A DNA stretch of 64,000 nucleotides from Variovorax sp. WS11 (GTDB taxonomy: Bacteria > Pseudomonadota > Gammaproteobacteria > Burkholderiales > Burkholderiaceae_C), in NCBI RefSeq assembly GCF_010499245.1, contig NZ_JAAGOW010000004.1, positions 558,001-622,000 of the forward strand, given 5' to 3'. Below, piece after piece: positions 17,035-25,453 of the stretch. Position 1 is the stretch's first letter, and the number at the start of each line of letters is the position of its first letter. Position numbers and translations under genes: made by a program. Under the pieces are notes generated by a model. That model saw nothing but the letters and a program-made list of their open reading frames with translations, was not told where the DNA came from and did not search any database.

Positions 17035-18060
17035 TTACTTGGCACTGCGCGCCTTGCCGAGTTCGGAGAACAACTCCTGTGCGAGCGCCGGATCGATCTG
17101 CTTCACGTATTTCTCCGTCACGGGCTTGAGCTTCTCGCGAAGCCTCTCGCGCTCTTGCGCGGGGAATTCCGTCAAGGTCATGCCTTTGCTCTTCAGGAAC
17201 TCGGCAGCCTTGGCATTGACTTCCCGATTGGCCTGGCGCTGGTAGGGCTGAGCTTCCTTGGCCGCATCGATCAGGAGTTTGCGTTCGTCCTCTGAAAGCT
17301 GGTCCCAGATCTTCTTGCTGAACAGCAGCACGATCGGATTGAAGGTGTGCTTGGTGTCCGAGCCGTACTTCTGGATCTCGTAGTACTTCGAAGCTTCGAC
17401 CAGCGAGTACGGATTCTCCTGGCCGTCCACGGCCTTCTGCTCGAGCGCCGTGTAGACCTCGGGCAGCGGCAACGGCGACGAATTGGCACCGAGCGAGTTG
17501 AACATCTCGATCATCACCGGGATCTGCATCACGCGCAGCTTGAGACCCTGCAGGTCCTCCATCTTCGCCACCGGCCGCCGGCTGTTCGTGACGTTGCGAA
17601 AACCATGTTCGAAGTACGTCAGACCGATCAGGCCCTTCTCAGGCAGCTTGTCCAGCAGCTTCCGGCCGACGGGACCGTCGAGCACGAAGTCGGCCTCCTT
17701 TTCGTTGTTGAAGAGGAAGGGAAGGTCGAACAGCGAGAAGTCCTTGATGGCCACGGAGAGCGATCCGGGCACGACCATCGTCAGCTCCACCGTGCCGCCC
17801 TGCAGCGAGGAAATGATGGCCGCATCGCCGCCGAGCACGCCCGCGGGAAAGAGCTTGACCTTCATCTTGCCGCCGCTCTTTTTCTCGAGGAGCTCGGCGA
17901 AGCGCTGCGCACCCATCCCTTGCGGATGTTCCTTCTGGTTGACGAACGCGAGCTTGAAGTTGCGCTCCTTGATGTTCTGCGCGTGTCCGGCGCCCGCCAT
18001 TGCGAACGATACAGCCAGGGTGCAGAGCGCAGCCAGGATGCGCTTGGAGGATGTCGTCAT
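17035..18060 (-). CDS. TRAP transporter solute-binding protein (DctP type)
   Basis: 341 residues with a signal peptide (FAMAGAGHA). DctP landmarks are LKLRVMQIPVMIEMFNSLGA, which contains the Arg that normally salt-bridges the substrate carboxylate, and PLPLPEVYTALEQKAVDGQENP. It binds an organic acid in the periplasm and passes it to the DctQM pair encoded downstream. It follows the amidase gene by 19 bp. The ligand is not predictable, but the operon points to a carboxylate derived from amide hydrolysis. Confidence 0.93.
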   Translation of the reverse strand: MTTSSKRILAALCTLAVSFAMAGAGHAQNIKERNFKLAFVNQKEHPQGMGAQRFAELLEKKSGGKMKVKLFPAGVLGGDAAIISSLQGGTVELTMVVPGSLSVAIKDFSLFDLPFLFNNEKEADFVLDGPVGRKLLDKLPEKGLIGLTYFEHGFRNVTNSRRPVAKMEDLQGLKLRVMQIPVMIEMFNSLGANSSPLPLPEVYTALEQKAVDGQENPYSLVEASKYYEIQKYGSDTKHTFNPIVLLFSKKIWDQLSEDERKLLIDAAKEAQPYQRQANREVNAKAAEFLKSKGMTLTEFPAQERERLREKLKPVTEKYVKQIDPALAQELFSELGKARSAK

Positions 18061-18079
18061 TGAATTTCTCCTTTGAAAA

Positions 18080-19474
18080 TCAGTGGATGGGCCGCATGCC
18101 AGCGAGAGGCCAACGAGGCCCGAGCGCGCGCTCGATGGCCGCTCCAACCGCCAACACGTAGCGATCCGCCCCGGTCGGACCGCAGACCATGAACCCGACT
18201 GGCGCAGCCCCGTGTTCGTGGCAGGGGAGCGTCAGCGCGCAGCCATCGAGGAAGTTGACGACGCCGGCGTTGCGAAGCAGGCGCATGTTCCAGCGCACGT
18301 AGTCGTCGTCGCTGCGTCCAGCTTCCTCGATCGTCGGCGCGATACAGGCCACGGTCGGCATCACGACGGCGTCGAACGGGGCGGCCGCGGCAGCGAACTG
18401 GCCGATGGCCGTCGCTCGAAGGCGAATGAGTTCGATGTGATCGGCTGCGCCGATGTGGGCGCCGAGGGCTATGCGCTGGCCAACCCGTGGATCGTAGAGG
18501 TCCAGCCGGTCCAGGTTCTTACGGTGCACGACGTAGGCTTCCGCGCCGGCGATGCCGCCGCCTTCGAAGAAGGATTGCTGCGCGTCGAACGGTTGCACCG
18601 TCGCGGTCGTGAGGCATGCGCCCGCTTGAGACAGCGCAGACAGCGCGTTGCCGAAGGCGCGGGCGACGTCGTCGTCGAGCTCGTCCATCAGGCCTCCCTG
18701 AGGGACGAGCAGGCGAAGGCCGCGGACCTCCAGCGGCACGAGCGGGGAGGGCCTGCTTCCGGCGAGAATCGCGTCGTACGTCGCGCAGCAGGTGACGGAA
18801 TTGGCCAGCGGCCCGACGGAGTCGAGCGTCCACGACAGGGGGAAGGCGCCGTCCCTGGGCACCCGCCGCGCTGTGGGCTTGAAGCCGACCACGCCACACA
18901 GCGCCGCCGGGATCCGCACCGACCCGCGCGTGTCCGAGCCGAGCGACATGACGCTCATGCCGTCGGCTTGAGCCACGGCAGCGCCGCAGGAGGACCCGCC
19001 GGGCACGCGGCCCGTGCTGCGGTCCCATGGATTGAGCGGCGTCCCGGTGTGCGGATTCAGCCCCACGCCGCCGAAGGCGAACTCCACCATGTTGGTGCGC
19101 CCGACGACGATGGCGCCGGCAGCACGCAGTCGCGCGACGGCTGCGGCATCCTGCTGGGCGGGCGGCGCGTCGGCCAGCAGCGCCGAACCCGCACGCGTGA
19201 CCTGCCCAGCGACATCGAAGAGGTCCTTGACCGACACCGGCAGGCCTTCGACCGGCGAGCGCACGATACCGCGGTCGCGCATGGCATCCGACGCGTCGGC
19301 CATCAGGCGCGCGGCGTCGGCATCGACCTGCGTGAAGGCGCGCGGCCCTTCGCCGGAGGAGTCCGTGATGCGCGCCAGAACCTCCTCGACGAGTTGACGC
19401 GAGGTGGTTCTTCCTTCCGACAGGGCGGCTGCCAAGTGCTCTGCCGTTGCCATTGGGGGCCTTGGTCGCGTCAT
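18080..19474 (-). CDS. Amidase-signature enzyme
   Basis: 464 residues with the full Ser-cisSer-Lys triad: Lys83 (VSVKDLFDVAG), cis-Ser161 (VPGGSSCGAAVA) and nucleophile Ser185 (GSDTRGSVRIPA). It hydrolyses a carboxamide or acts as a C-N hydrolase in the cytoplasm. It lies 3 bp from a RidA-like gene and upstream of a TRAP system. In Comamonas nitroaromatic pathways an amidase-family protein serves as an aminomuconate deaminase, so that role is possible. Indoleacetamide hydrolase or allophanate-hydrolase-like roles are alternatives. The substrate is not established. Confidence 0.88.
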   Translation of the reverse strand: MTRPRPPMATAEHLAAALSEGRTTSRQLVEEVLARITDSSGEGPRAFTQVDADAARLMADASDAMRDRGIVRSPVEGLPVSVKDLFDVAGQVTRAGSALLADAPPAQQDAAAVARLRAAGAIVVGRTNMVEFAFGGVGLNPHTGTPLNPWDRSTGRVPGGSSCGAAVAQADGMSVMSLGSDTRGSVRIPAALCGVVGFKPTARRVPRDGAFPLSWTLDSVGPLANSVTCCATYDAILAGSRPSPLVPLEVRGLRLLVPQGGLMDELDDDVARAFGNALSALSQAGACLTTATVQPFDAQQSFFEGGGIAGAEAYVVHRKNLDRLDLYDPRVGQRIALGAHIGAADHIELIRLRATAIGQFAAAAAPFDAVVMPTVACIAPTIEEAGRSDDDYVRWNMRLLRNAGVVNFLDGCALTLPCHEHGAAPVGFMVCGPTGADRYVLAVGAAIERALGPRWPLAGMRPIH

Positions 19475-19477
19475 GGC

Positions 19478-20233
19478 TTAGGCATGCACGAGTTCGCGCG
19501 CCACGCGACGCAGATCCATCTCGTACTCGAGGTCGACGATCGGCGGGCGCGTGAACTGCCAGGTGACGCCTCCGCGGGCCGTGCCCCGTTGCACGAGCTC
19601 CTGCCACATCAGCGGTCCGATGTCGTGCACGGTGTAGGCCTGCGTCGCGATCGCGTCTTGCCAGGAGAAGCCCAGGGCCTCGAGCCGGCGCGTCATCTCC
19701 GCCACGACATAGCGCACTTTCTCGCGCAGGCCGTTCGGGCTGGTGTCGCCCAGGCGCACGATGACGTCGCGGTAGTTCGCATGGCCTTCAGGTGCCTCGC
19801 CGCCGCCGGCGACCACGAAGCTCGGCAACGTATCGCCGTCGTCCGGCACGGTGTAGGAGAAAGCATGGAACACAGGCGTCGGCGGCGGCTCGTGCACGGG
19901 GCAGACATTGGTGCGGGCCACCGGATTCGTTTCGCCTTCGACCAGGCCCCAGCGTTCGAGCGTCTGCACATAGTGGCGATTGAACTCGACGAAGCCGTCC
20001 TCGGAGAACGGCGCCGGCGATCGCAGTTCGCAGCCGCACAGGGCAGCGAGAGGCCGGCCGCGCGCCGTCAAGTGGGCGGCGATGGCATCGAAGCCGTCCG
20101 TCAGCGCCGGCGGGCGGTGGAAGCGCACCCGCTCGATCGCGAAGCCGGGTTGCGCGGCGACACCGGCGGAGTACTGGAACACCGCCTTGACGTATCGGTA
20201 GCCGCCGGGTTGAAAGTCAACAACTTGGGTCAT
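19478..20233 (-). CDS. RidA-like protein, possible 2-aminomuconate deaminase (CnbZ-like)
   Basis: 251 residues. The C-terminal half (about 140-250) follows the RidA/YjgF pattern: GLREKVRYVVAEMTRRLEAL, DAIATQAYTVHDI, then RPPIVDLEYEMDL. The N-terminal half has a cysteine-containing stretch (RTNVCPVHEPPPTP). Proteins of this length have been annotated as 2-amino-5-chloromuconate deaminases (CnbZ). I recall that label from database naming and cannot verify it here. RidA proteins hydrolyse reactive enamines and imines. It is the first gene of the amidase-TRAP-asparaginase run, so release of ammonia from an enamine intermediate is plausible. Confidence 0.6.
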   Translation of the reverse strand: MTQVVDFQPGGYRYVKAVFQYSAGVAAQPGFAIERVRFHRPPALTDGFDAIAAHLTARGRPLAALCGCELRSPAPFSEDGFVEFNRHYVQTLERWGLVEGETNPVARTNVCPVHEPPPTPVFHAFSYTVPDDGDTLPSFVVAGGGEAPEGHANYRDVIVRLGDTSPNGLREKVRYVVAEMTRRLEALGFSWQDAIATQAYTVHDIGPLMWQELVQRGTARGGVTWQFTRPPIVDLEYEMDLRRVARELVHA

Positions 20234-20290
20234 GAATGAGTGCCTCCGTTCCGCGCAACTCTAGTCAGCTTGCCTCCCGCGAAGAAGGCT

Positions 20291-20319
20291 CATTTCGGCA
20301 CGAAGGAGTTGCCGAAATG
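20291..20319. promoter_or_regulatory. Perfect 10-bp inverted repeat
   Basis: CATTTCGGCA-N9-TGCCGAAATG is a perfect dyad in the 118-bp gap between the LysR gene and the downstream operon. It may be the LysR operator for the RidA-amidase-TRAP operon, or a transcript hairpin ending the LysR mRNA. There is no T tract. The 9-base centre would suit a dimeric regulator spanning about two helical turns. Confidence 0.5.
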
Positions 20320-20351
20320 CGAACACCGGCGTGAACATCCGGGTGGACCGA

Positions 20352-21266
20352 CTAGCCGCGCCCGGCGGTCGCGCCGTAGCGCGTCATGCCGGCCTTGAAC
20401 GTCTCCAGCAGCTTGCGCGCCGCCGGGGACGGCTGGCGCGACGGCATCGTGATCAGGCTGATGCTCGTCTGGGCCAGGTCGCGCTCCTGCAGCGGCACGG
20501 CGCAGAGCTCGCCGTTGGCGATCTCGCGCAGCGCGGCATAGCGCGGCAGGAAGGTCAGCAGCTCGGAGTTGCGCACCACGCCCTTGGCCATCTCCAAGGT
20601 GTTGGTCTCGATGGTGCGGTGAAGCGGCGTCTTGGTCTTGAGTGCGATGCCGTCGATCAGCGAGCGGATCTGGAATGTGTGGTCGGGCAGCGCCACGCGC
20701 TGATCCGCAAGCGCCTTGAACGAGATGCTGCGCCGCGAGGCGAGCGGATGGCCGACGGCGACGATGACGCACAGCGGCTGGTCCAGCCGGGCATGCACCC
20801 GAAACGGATTGCGCGCCGGCAGGCCGAATGCCAGCGCCAGGTCGAGCTCGCCGTCACGCAGCAGCTCGAGCACTGCGCGCGAGCCGACGACCGACACGGC
20901 CACATTGACACCCGGATAGCGCTTGTTGAAGCTTGCGAGGTAGCGCGAGAGGAAGTAGGTCACCATGCCTTCGACGCTTCCGACCTTGACCTGCCCCGCC
21001 TGCAGCCCGGTGATCTGCTGCAGCGACTCCCGCATCGTCTCGAAATCGGCGCTGGAGCGTTCGGAGTAGGCGAGCACGAGTTCACCCGCGGCGGTCAGCT
21101 TCAGGCGCCCCGCCCGGCGGTCGAAAAGCGTGGTTTGCAGTGTCGTTTCGAGGTTCCCGATCTGGCGGCTGATCGCGCTCGGCGCGATCGACAGGTGCTC
21201 CGCCGCGCGACGGATCGAGCCGTTGAGGGCGACTTCGCGGAAGTAGGCCAGGGCGAGGGGAAGCAT
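20352..21266 (-). CDS. LysR-family transcriptional regulator
   Basis: 304 residues. The N-terminal HTH reads ALAYFREVALNGSIRRAAEHL and SRQIGNLETTLQTTLFDRR. An effector-binding domain follows (GSVEGMVTYFLSRYLASFNKRYPGV). It has the length and organisation of regulators of amidase/TRAP clusters (compare the CynR/GltC groups). It lies upstream of, and in the same direction as, the RidA-amidase-TRAP-asparaginase operon. The gap contains a strong dyad, so operon control is likely. Confidence 0.88.
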   Translation of the reverse strand: MLPLALAYFREVALNGSIRRAAEHLSIAPSAISRQIGNLETTLQTTLFDRRAGRLKLTAAGELVLAYSERSSADFETMRESLQQITGLQAGQVKVGSVEGMVTYFLSRYLASFNKRYPGVNVAVSVVGSRAVLELLRDGELDLALAFGLPARNPFRVHARLDQPLCVIVAVGHPLASRRSISFKALADQRVALPDHTFQIRSLIDGIALKTKTPLHRTIETNTLEMAKGVVRNSELLTFLPRYAALREIANGELCAVPLQERDLAQTSISLITMPSRQPSPAARKLLETFKAGMTRYGATAGRG

Positions 21267-21319
21267 GCTGTGCGCCTTCTAGGCGACGAATGTCAGGATG
21301 GGAGCATTCTGCCAACCGA

Positions 21320-21344
21320 TCGCGGCGCGGAAGCGAAGCCGCGA
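21320..21344. terminator. Stem-loop after the 13-gene operon
   Basis: TCGCGGC and GCCGCGA (7-bp arms, 11-base loop) lie 22 bp beyond the UPF0303 stop, at the end of the long minus-strand operon and before the LysR gene. There is no T run, so termination would be weak or Rho-dependent. Confidence 0.3.
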
Positions 21345-21365
21345 ACAGCTCGGGCAATGCGCCGT

Positions 21366-21863
21366 TCAATCCAGCGCGACTTCCCGCAGCGGAATGCCGC
21401 ACAGTTCGGCCAGCACCGTGACGACGATGGCATGGTCTTCGCGTTGGGGCGCGCCGGAGATGGTCACTGCACCGACGGCGCCGATGCCGTCCACCCGGAT
21501 CGGAAACCCACCCCCGTGAGTGGCATAGTCGCGCAGCGGCAACCCCATCTTCTGCTCCAGCGAGAGCCCTTCCAGCTCAAGAGCGCGCCCCACAGCATAG
21601 GAGCTGCTTTGCGCCAACTCGACGGTGTTACGCTTGCGCCGAACCCAGTCGGCGTTTTCCGGGCTCGTGCCCTGCATCGCGTAGAAGAAGACCGTTTCGC
21701 GCATCAGCCGCACCTCGATGGCCAAGGCGAGGCTGCGCGACTCGCACAAGGCCTTGATCCGTATCCCCAGTTCCCATGCCGCGGCGTTGTCGAAGCGGGC
21801 GAAGCACAGGCGCCGCTCCTGCTCGGCCATCCGCTCGATGTCCTGTTCGGTGCCCATGGACAT
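21366..21863 (-). CDS. UPF0303/HbpS-like (GlcG-fold) protein
   Basis: 165 residues with the family core KKNT-type motif RRKRNTVELAQSSSYAVG and YATHGGGFPIRVDGIGAVGAVTISG. This identifies the UPF0303 (YBR137W-like) branch of heme-degrading/GlcG-fold proteins. They are small cytosolic proteins of unclear chemistry, often found with sugar or organic-acid catabolism. It starts 5 bp after the DUF993 gene stop and is the last gene of the operon. Either of two close ATG codons (21863 or 21857) is possible. Confidence 0.85.
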   Translation of the reverse strand: MSMGTEQDIERMAEQERRLCFARFDNAAAWELGIRIKALCESRSLALAIEVRLMRETVFFYAMQGTSPENADWVRRKRNTVELAQSSSYAVGRALELEGLSLEQKMGLPLRDYATHGGGFPIRVDGIGAVGAVTISGAPQREDHAIVVTVLAELCGIPLREVALD

Positions 21864-21868
21864 CTGTC

Positions 21869-23038
21869 TCAGGCGTCGATGCCGCATGCCACCGACAGGT
21901 AGCGCTTCATGCGCAGCACCGCGAGTTCCGGATCGGCCAGGACACCGCAGGCGTCGGCCAGCTCGAACACCTTCGCGAAGTGCGCCACGCCGCGCGCCGA
22001 CTGCAGTCCTGCTGCCATCGAGAAGTGATCCTGGTGTCCATTGAGCCAAGCCAGGAACACGACGCCCGCCTTGTAGTGGCGCGTCGGTGCGCGGAAGATC
22101 TCGCGCGACAGCGCCACTGTCGGGTATAGCAGTTCGCGAAAGCGCTCCGTGCGTCCCGCCGCAAGTTCGCCGAGCGCCGCAGCGGCCACCGGCGCGATCG
22201 GATCGAAGATGCCCAACAGTCCGTGCGAATAGCCGTTCTCGTCGCCGGCCATCAACTCGGCATAGTTGAAGTCGTCGCCCGTGTACATCTTGACGCCCGC
22301 CGGCAGGCGACGCCGCAGCTCGAGTTCCCACCGGGCGTCGAGCAGCGAGACCTTGATGCCTTCGACCTTGCCGGCGTGGTCCGCGATCAGGTGGGCCACG
22401 GTGTCGAGCGCCTTCGCGAGGTCGGTCGAGCCCCAGTAGCCGCGCAGCGCCGGGTCGAACATCTCGCCGAGCCAGTGCAGCACCACCGGCTTCGAGGTGT
22501 CGCGCAGCAGCCGGCCGTACAGCGCCAGATAGTCGTCGGGCCCCTTCGCGGCCTTCGCGAGCGCGCGGCTGGCCATCAGGATCACGCGCCCGCCCTCGGC
22601 CTCGACGACGCCGAGCTGCTCGCGGTACGCGGCTTCGATCTGTGCCAGCGTCACCTCGGGTCCTGCCGCCAACTGGTCGGTGCCCACGCCGCAGGCCAGG
22701 TCGCCGCCCACCGTGCGGGCATGGCGCAGGCTGCGCTGTATCAGCTCGCGCGCCACCGGCCAATCCACGCCCATGCCCCGCTGTGCGGTGTCCATGGCTT
22801 CGGCAACCTTGAAGCCCAGCTTGTACAGATGCTCGCGAAAGGCCAGCGTGGCTTGCCAGTCGACGACCGGTGAAGCATCCCACGGATCGGCGGTGGCGAA
22901 CGGATCGATCACCACGTGGGCGGCGGCGTACACGGTGCGGTTGAACGGCACGGGCTGCTGCGCTTGCGGGCGAATCGGCTGGGCCTTCAACGCCAGGGTC
23001 TTCAGGCTGCCGTCGGCTTGGGGGAGGCGGATCTGCAT
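21869..23038 (-). CDS. DUF993 dihydrodipicolinate-synthase-like protein
   Basis: 389 residues. DUF993 signatures are FNRTVYAAAHVVIDPFA, VDWQATLAFREHLYKLGF, ACGVGTDQL and GIKVSLLDARWELELR; the Lys in GIKVSLLD occupies the Schiff-base strand expected of a class I aldolase barrel. Related proteins are annotated as DHDPS-family enzymes and co-occur with Gfo/Idh dehydrogenases and sugar ABC transporters, as here. A retro-aldol cleavage of an oxidised sugar-like intermediate is plausible but inferred. It lies 28 bp after the GMC oxidoreductase gene. Confidence 0.85.
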   Translation of the reverse strand: MQIRLPQADGSLKTLALKAQPIRPQAQQPVPFNRTVYAAAHVVIDPFATADPWDASPVVDWQATLAFREHLYKLGFKVAEAMDTAQRGMGVDWPVARELIQRSLRHARTVGGDLACGVGTDQLAAGPEVTLAQIEAAYREQLGVVEAEGGRVILMASRALAKAAKGPDDYLALYGRLLRDTSKPVVLHWLGEMFDPALRGYWGSTDLAKALDTVAHLIADHAGKVEGIKVSLLDARWELELRRRLPAGVKMYTGDDFNYAELMAGDENGYSHGLLGIFDPIAPVAAAALGELAAGRTERFRELLYPTVALSREIFRAPTRHYKAGVVFLAWLNGHQDHFSMAAGLQSARGVAHFAKVFELADACGVLADPELAVLRMKRYLSVACGIDA

Positions 23039-23066
23039 GGTGTTCTCCAGTCGGTTGGCGGCTGTC

Positions 23067-24677
23067 TCAAGGGATCAGTCCGAGGATGTGGTCGGCCGCC
23101 TTCTCGGCGACCATGATGGTGGGTGCATTGGTGTTGCACGAGGGAACGAAGGGCATCACCGAGGCGTCGACGACGCGCAGGCCGTCGAGGCCGATCAGGC
23201 GCAGGTCGGGCGTCACGACGCTGTCCGGGTCGCTCGCCGGGCCCATGCGACAGGTGCCGACCGGATGGTGGTCGGTCTTGGCGTTGGCGCAGGCGTAGTC
23301 GAACAGCTCGGCGTCGGTGTTCAGCCTCGGGCCGGGCAGCACCTCGTTCTGCACGTAGCGCTTCAGCGCCGGCTGGCTCATGATCTCGCGCGCCAGGCGC
23401 AGTCCCTTGATGGCCATCTCGCGGTCGTGCGGGTCGGACCAGTAGTTCGGGTCGAGCAGCGGTGCCGCCGCCGGGTCGCGACCGGCCAGGCGCACGCTGC
23501 CGCGTGACTTTGGCCGCAGGTAGGCGGTGTTCAGGGTCACGCCGGCGTTGCGCAGCTTGGCCATGCCGGCCTCGATGCCCGAGCCGAGGCCAAGGTGGAA
23601 CTGGATGTCGGGCGAGCGCGCCCCGTTCGCGCGATCGGCGTACCAGAAGCCGCCGGTCTCGAACAGGCTGGACGCCACCGGGCCCTTCTTCAACAGCAGG
23701 TACTGGATGCCGGCCCAGGCGGCATGATGCGGCTTGTTGTACTTGTCGTAGGTGTGGTCGCCGGTGCACTCGGCGATCACGAACAGGTCCAGGTGATCCT
23801 GCAGGTTCGAGCCGACGCCGGCGAGGTCGTGCACGACGTCGACGCCGACCGAACGCAGGTGCCCGGCCGGCCCGATGCCCGACTGCATCAGCAGCTTCGG
23901 CGAGCCGATCGCACCCGACGACACGATCACCTCGCGGCTGGCACGCACGGCGCTCGGCGTGCGGCTGCCTCCGCTGACGAGCTCCACGCCGACGGCCCGG
24001 CCGCCCTCGATCATCACGCGCAGCGCTTGCGACTGCAGCTTGATGGTCAGGTTGGGCCGCCCCCGCACCGGATCGATAAATCCGATCGATGCCGACGAAC
24101 GGCGTGCGTTCAGCTGGGTGAGCTGGTAGTAGCCCAGACCTTCCTGCTGGGCACCGTTGAAGTCGGCGTTGAACGGAATGCCCAGCTCCTGCCCGGCCTG
24201 GAAGAAGGCCTCGCAGATCGGCAGCGGGCTGATCGGGTTCGACACGCCGAGCGGGCCGCCATAGGCGTGGTATTCGTTGGCGAAGCGCTGGTTGTTCTCG
24301 GAGCGCTTGAAGTACGGCAGCACGTCGCGGTACGACCAGCCGTTCGCGCCCGCCGCGCTGGCCCACTCGTCGTAGTCGGCCGGCACGCCGCGTGTGTAGA
24401 GCTGGGCGTTGATCGAGGAGCCGCCTCCGATCACCTTGGCCTGGGTGAAGCGCAGCACGCGGTTCTTCAGGTGCTTCTGCGGCACGGTCTGCCAACCCCA
24501 CGAGCCGATGCCCTTGGTCATCTTCGCGAAGCCTGCCGGCCAATGGAACAACGGGTGCCAGTCGGAGCCGCCGGCCTCGAGCAACAGCACCTTGACCGAC
24601 GGGTCGGCGCTGAGGCGGTTGGCCAGCACGCAGCCGGCCGAGCCGCCGCCGGTGATGATGTAGTCGTAGGTGTCCAT
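23067..24677 (-). CDS. GMC oxidoreductase (choline/alcohol dehydrogenase-like)
   Basis: 536 residues. FAD-binding GGGSAGCVLANRLS is near the N-terminus. GMC signature 1 is around AKVIGGGSSINAQLYTRG and signature 2 is SGAIGSPKLLMQSGIGP. The catalytic region is HHPVGTCRMG and the C-terminal motif is CNTNAPTIMVAEKAA. It oxidises a primary or secondary alcohol with FAD in the cytoplasm. The start ATG is 2 bp from the SDR stop. A second, distantly related GMC enzyme lies two genes upstream, so two oxidations of the imported compound may be needed. A fragment of a similar C-terminus recurs at 63425-63531. Confidence 0.92.
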   Translation of the reverse strand: MDTYDYIITGGGSAGCVLANRLSADPSVKVLLLEAGGSDWHPLFHWPAGFAKMTKGIGSWGWQTVPQKHLKNRVLRFTQAKVIGGGSSINAQLYTRGVPADYDEWASAAGANGWSYRDVLPYFKRSENNQRFANEYHAYGGPLGVSNPISPLPICEAFFQAGQELGIPFNADFNGAQQEGLGYYQLTQLNARRSSASIGFIDPVRGRPNLTIKLQSQALRVMIEGGRAVGVELVSGGSRTPSAVRASREVIVSSGAIGSPKLLMQSGIGPAGHLRSVGVDVVHDLAGVGSNLQDHLDLFVIAECTGDHTYDKYNKPHHAAWAGIQYLLLKKGPVASSLFETGGFWYADRANGARSPDIQFHLGLGSGIEAGMAKLRNAGVTLNTAYLRPKSRGSVRLAGRDPAAAPLLDPNYWSDPHDREMAIKGLRLAREIMSQPALKRYVQNEVLPGPRLNTDAELFDYACANAKTDHHPVGTCRMGPASDPDSVVTPDLRLIGLDGLRVVDASVMPFVPSCNTNAPTIMVAEKAADHILGLIP

Positions 24678-24679
24678 GG

Positions 24680-25453
24680 TCAAAGGCGTGGGATCGACAG
24701 CGCACCGTCGACGTTGATCACCGAGCCGGTCGCGAACGCGAGGCGGCCACCGGCCAGCGCCGAGACGACGCGTGCCACGTCTTCGGGGTAGCCCCAGCGT
24801 CCCATCGGCACCAGGCCGTCGGCGATGAGCTGGTCGTATTTGCCGGCCACGCCTTCGGTCATCGGGGTCCGGATCACGCCGGGGCGGACATCGAAGACCG
24901 CGATGCCCAGCGGTGCCAGCCGCAGCGCGAACAACTTGCTCAGCATGCCCAGACCGGCTTTCGACAGGCAGTATTCGCCGCGTTCGATCGACGCCAGGCT
25001 GGCGCTGACGGAAGACACCGTGACGATCGCGCGCGGGCCCGATGCCGGCGTCGCCGCCATCTGCCGTGCGACCGCCTGCGTGAAGAAGAAGGTGCCGCGC
25101 AGGTTGGTGTCGAGCACCTTGTCGTACGCCTCGGGCGTGACGTCGAGGAGGTCGCCGCGACGTGGCGACCCGATGCCGGCGTTGTTCACCAGGCACGCGA
25201 TGCCGCCGCCCCAGGCCATGACCGCATCGAGCACGCGGGCGTGGTCCGCGAGGTCGGACAGGTCGCTGCGCAATCCGAGCGCGCGGGCACCGGCGTTCCT
25301 GATCGCAGCGAGGGCTTCGCCATCGTCGTCCATCGCGGTGATCGCCACGTCGAAGCCATCGTGCGCCAGCTCGGTGGCAATGCCAGCGCCGATGCCGCGG
25401 CTGCCGCCGGTCACGAGGGCGACCGGTCGGGGGAGGGTCGAAGAGGGGCTCAC
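24680..25453 (-). CDS. Short-chain dehydrogenase/reductase
   Basis: 257 residues with the classical SDR motifs TGGSRGIGAG (cofactor loop), NNAG, catalytic Ser in TVSSVSAS, and YCLSK (Tyr-x-x-x-Lys). RPGVIRTPMT and the C-terminal TGSVINVDGA are typical of 3-oxoacyl or sugar-alcohol reductases. An Asp-rich segment after strand 2 (TAMDDDGEAL) favours NAD(H). It overlaps the upstream GMC gene by 4 bases (ATGA). It probably oxidises or reduces a keto/hydroxy group on the operon's substrate. Confidence 0.92.
   Translation of the reverse strand: MSPSSTLPRPVALVTGGSRGIGAGIATELAHDGFDVAITAMDDDGEALAAIRNAGARALGLRSDLSDLADHARVLDAVMAWGGGIACLVNNAGIGSPRRGDLLDVTPEAYDKVLDTNLRGTFFFTQAVARQMAATPASGPRAIVTVSSVSASLASIERGEYCLSKAGLGMLSKLFALRLAPLGIAVFDVRPGVIRTPMTEGVAGKYDQLIADGLVPMGRWGYPEDVARVVSALAGGRLAFATGSVINVDGALSIPRL

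Noticed and set aside
18083..20239. 718-codon open frame on the plus strand over the amidase and RidA-like genes
   Set aside because: It is antisense to two genes with complete catalytic motifs, has no recognisable domain, is Arg/Asp/His-rich as expected from GC-rich antisense frames, and has no ribosome site.
21320..21344. Strong intrinsic terminator after the 13-gene operon
   Set aside because: The 7-bp stem has no following T run in either direction, so it is listed only as a low-confidence hairpin.
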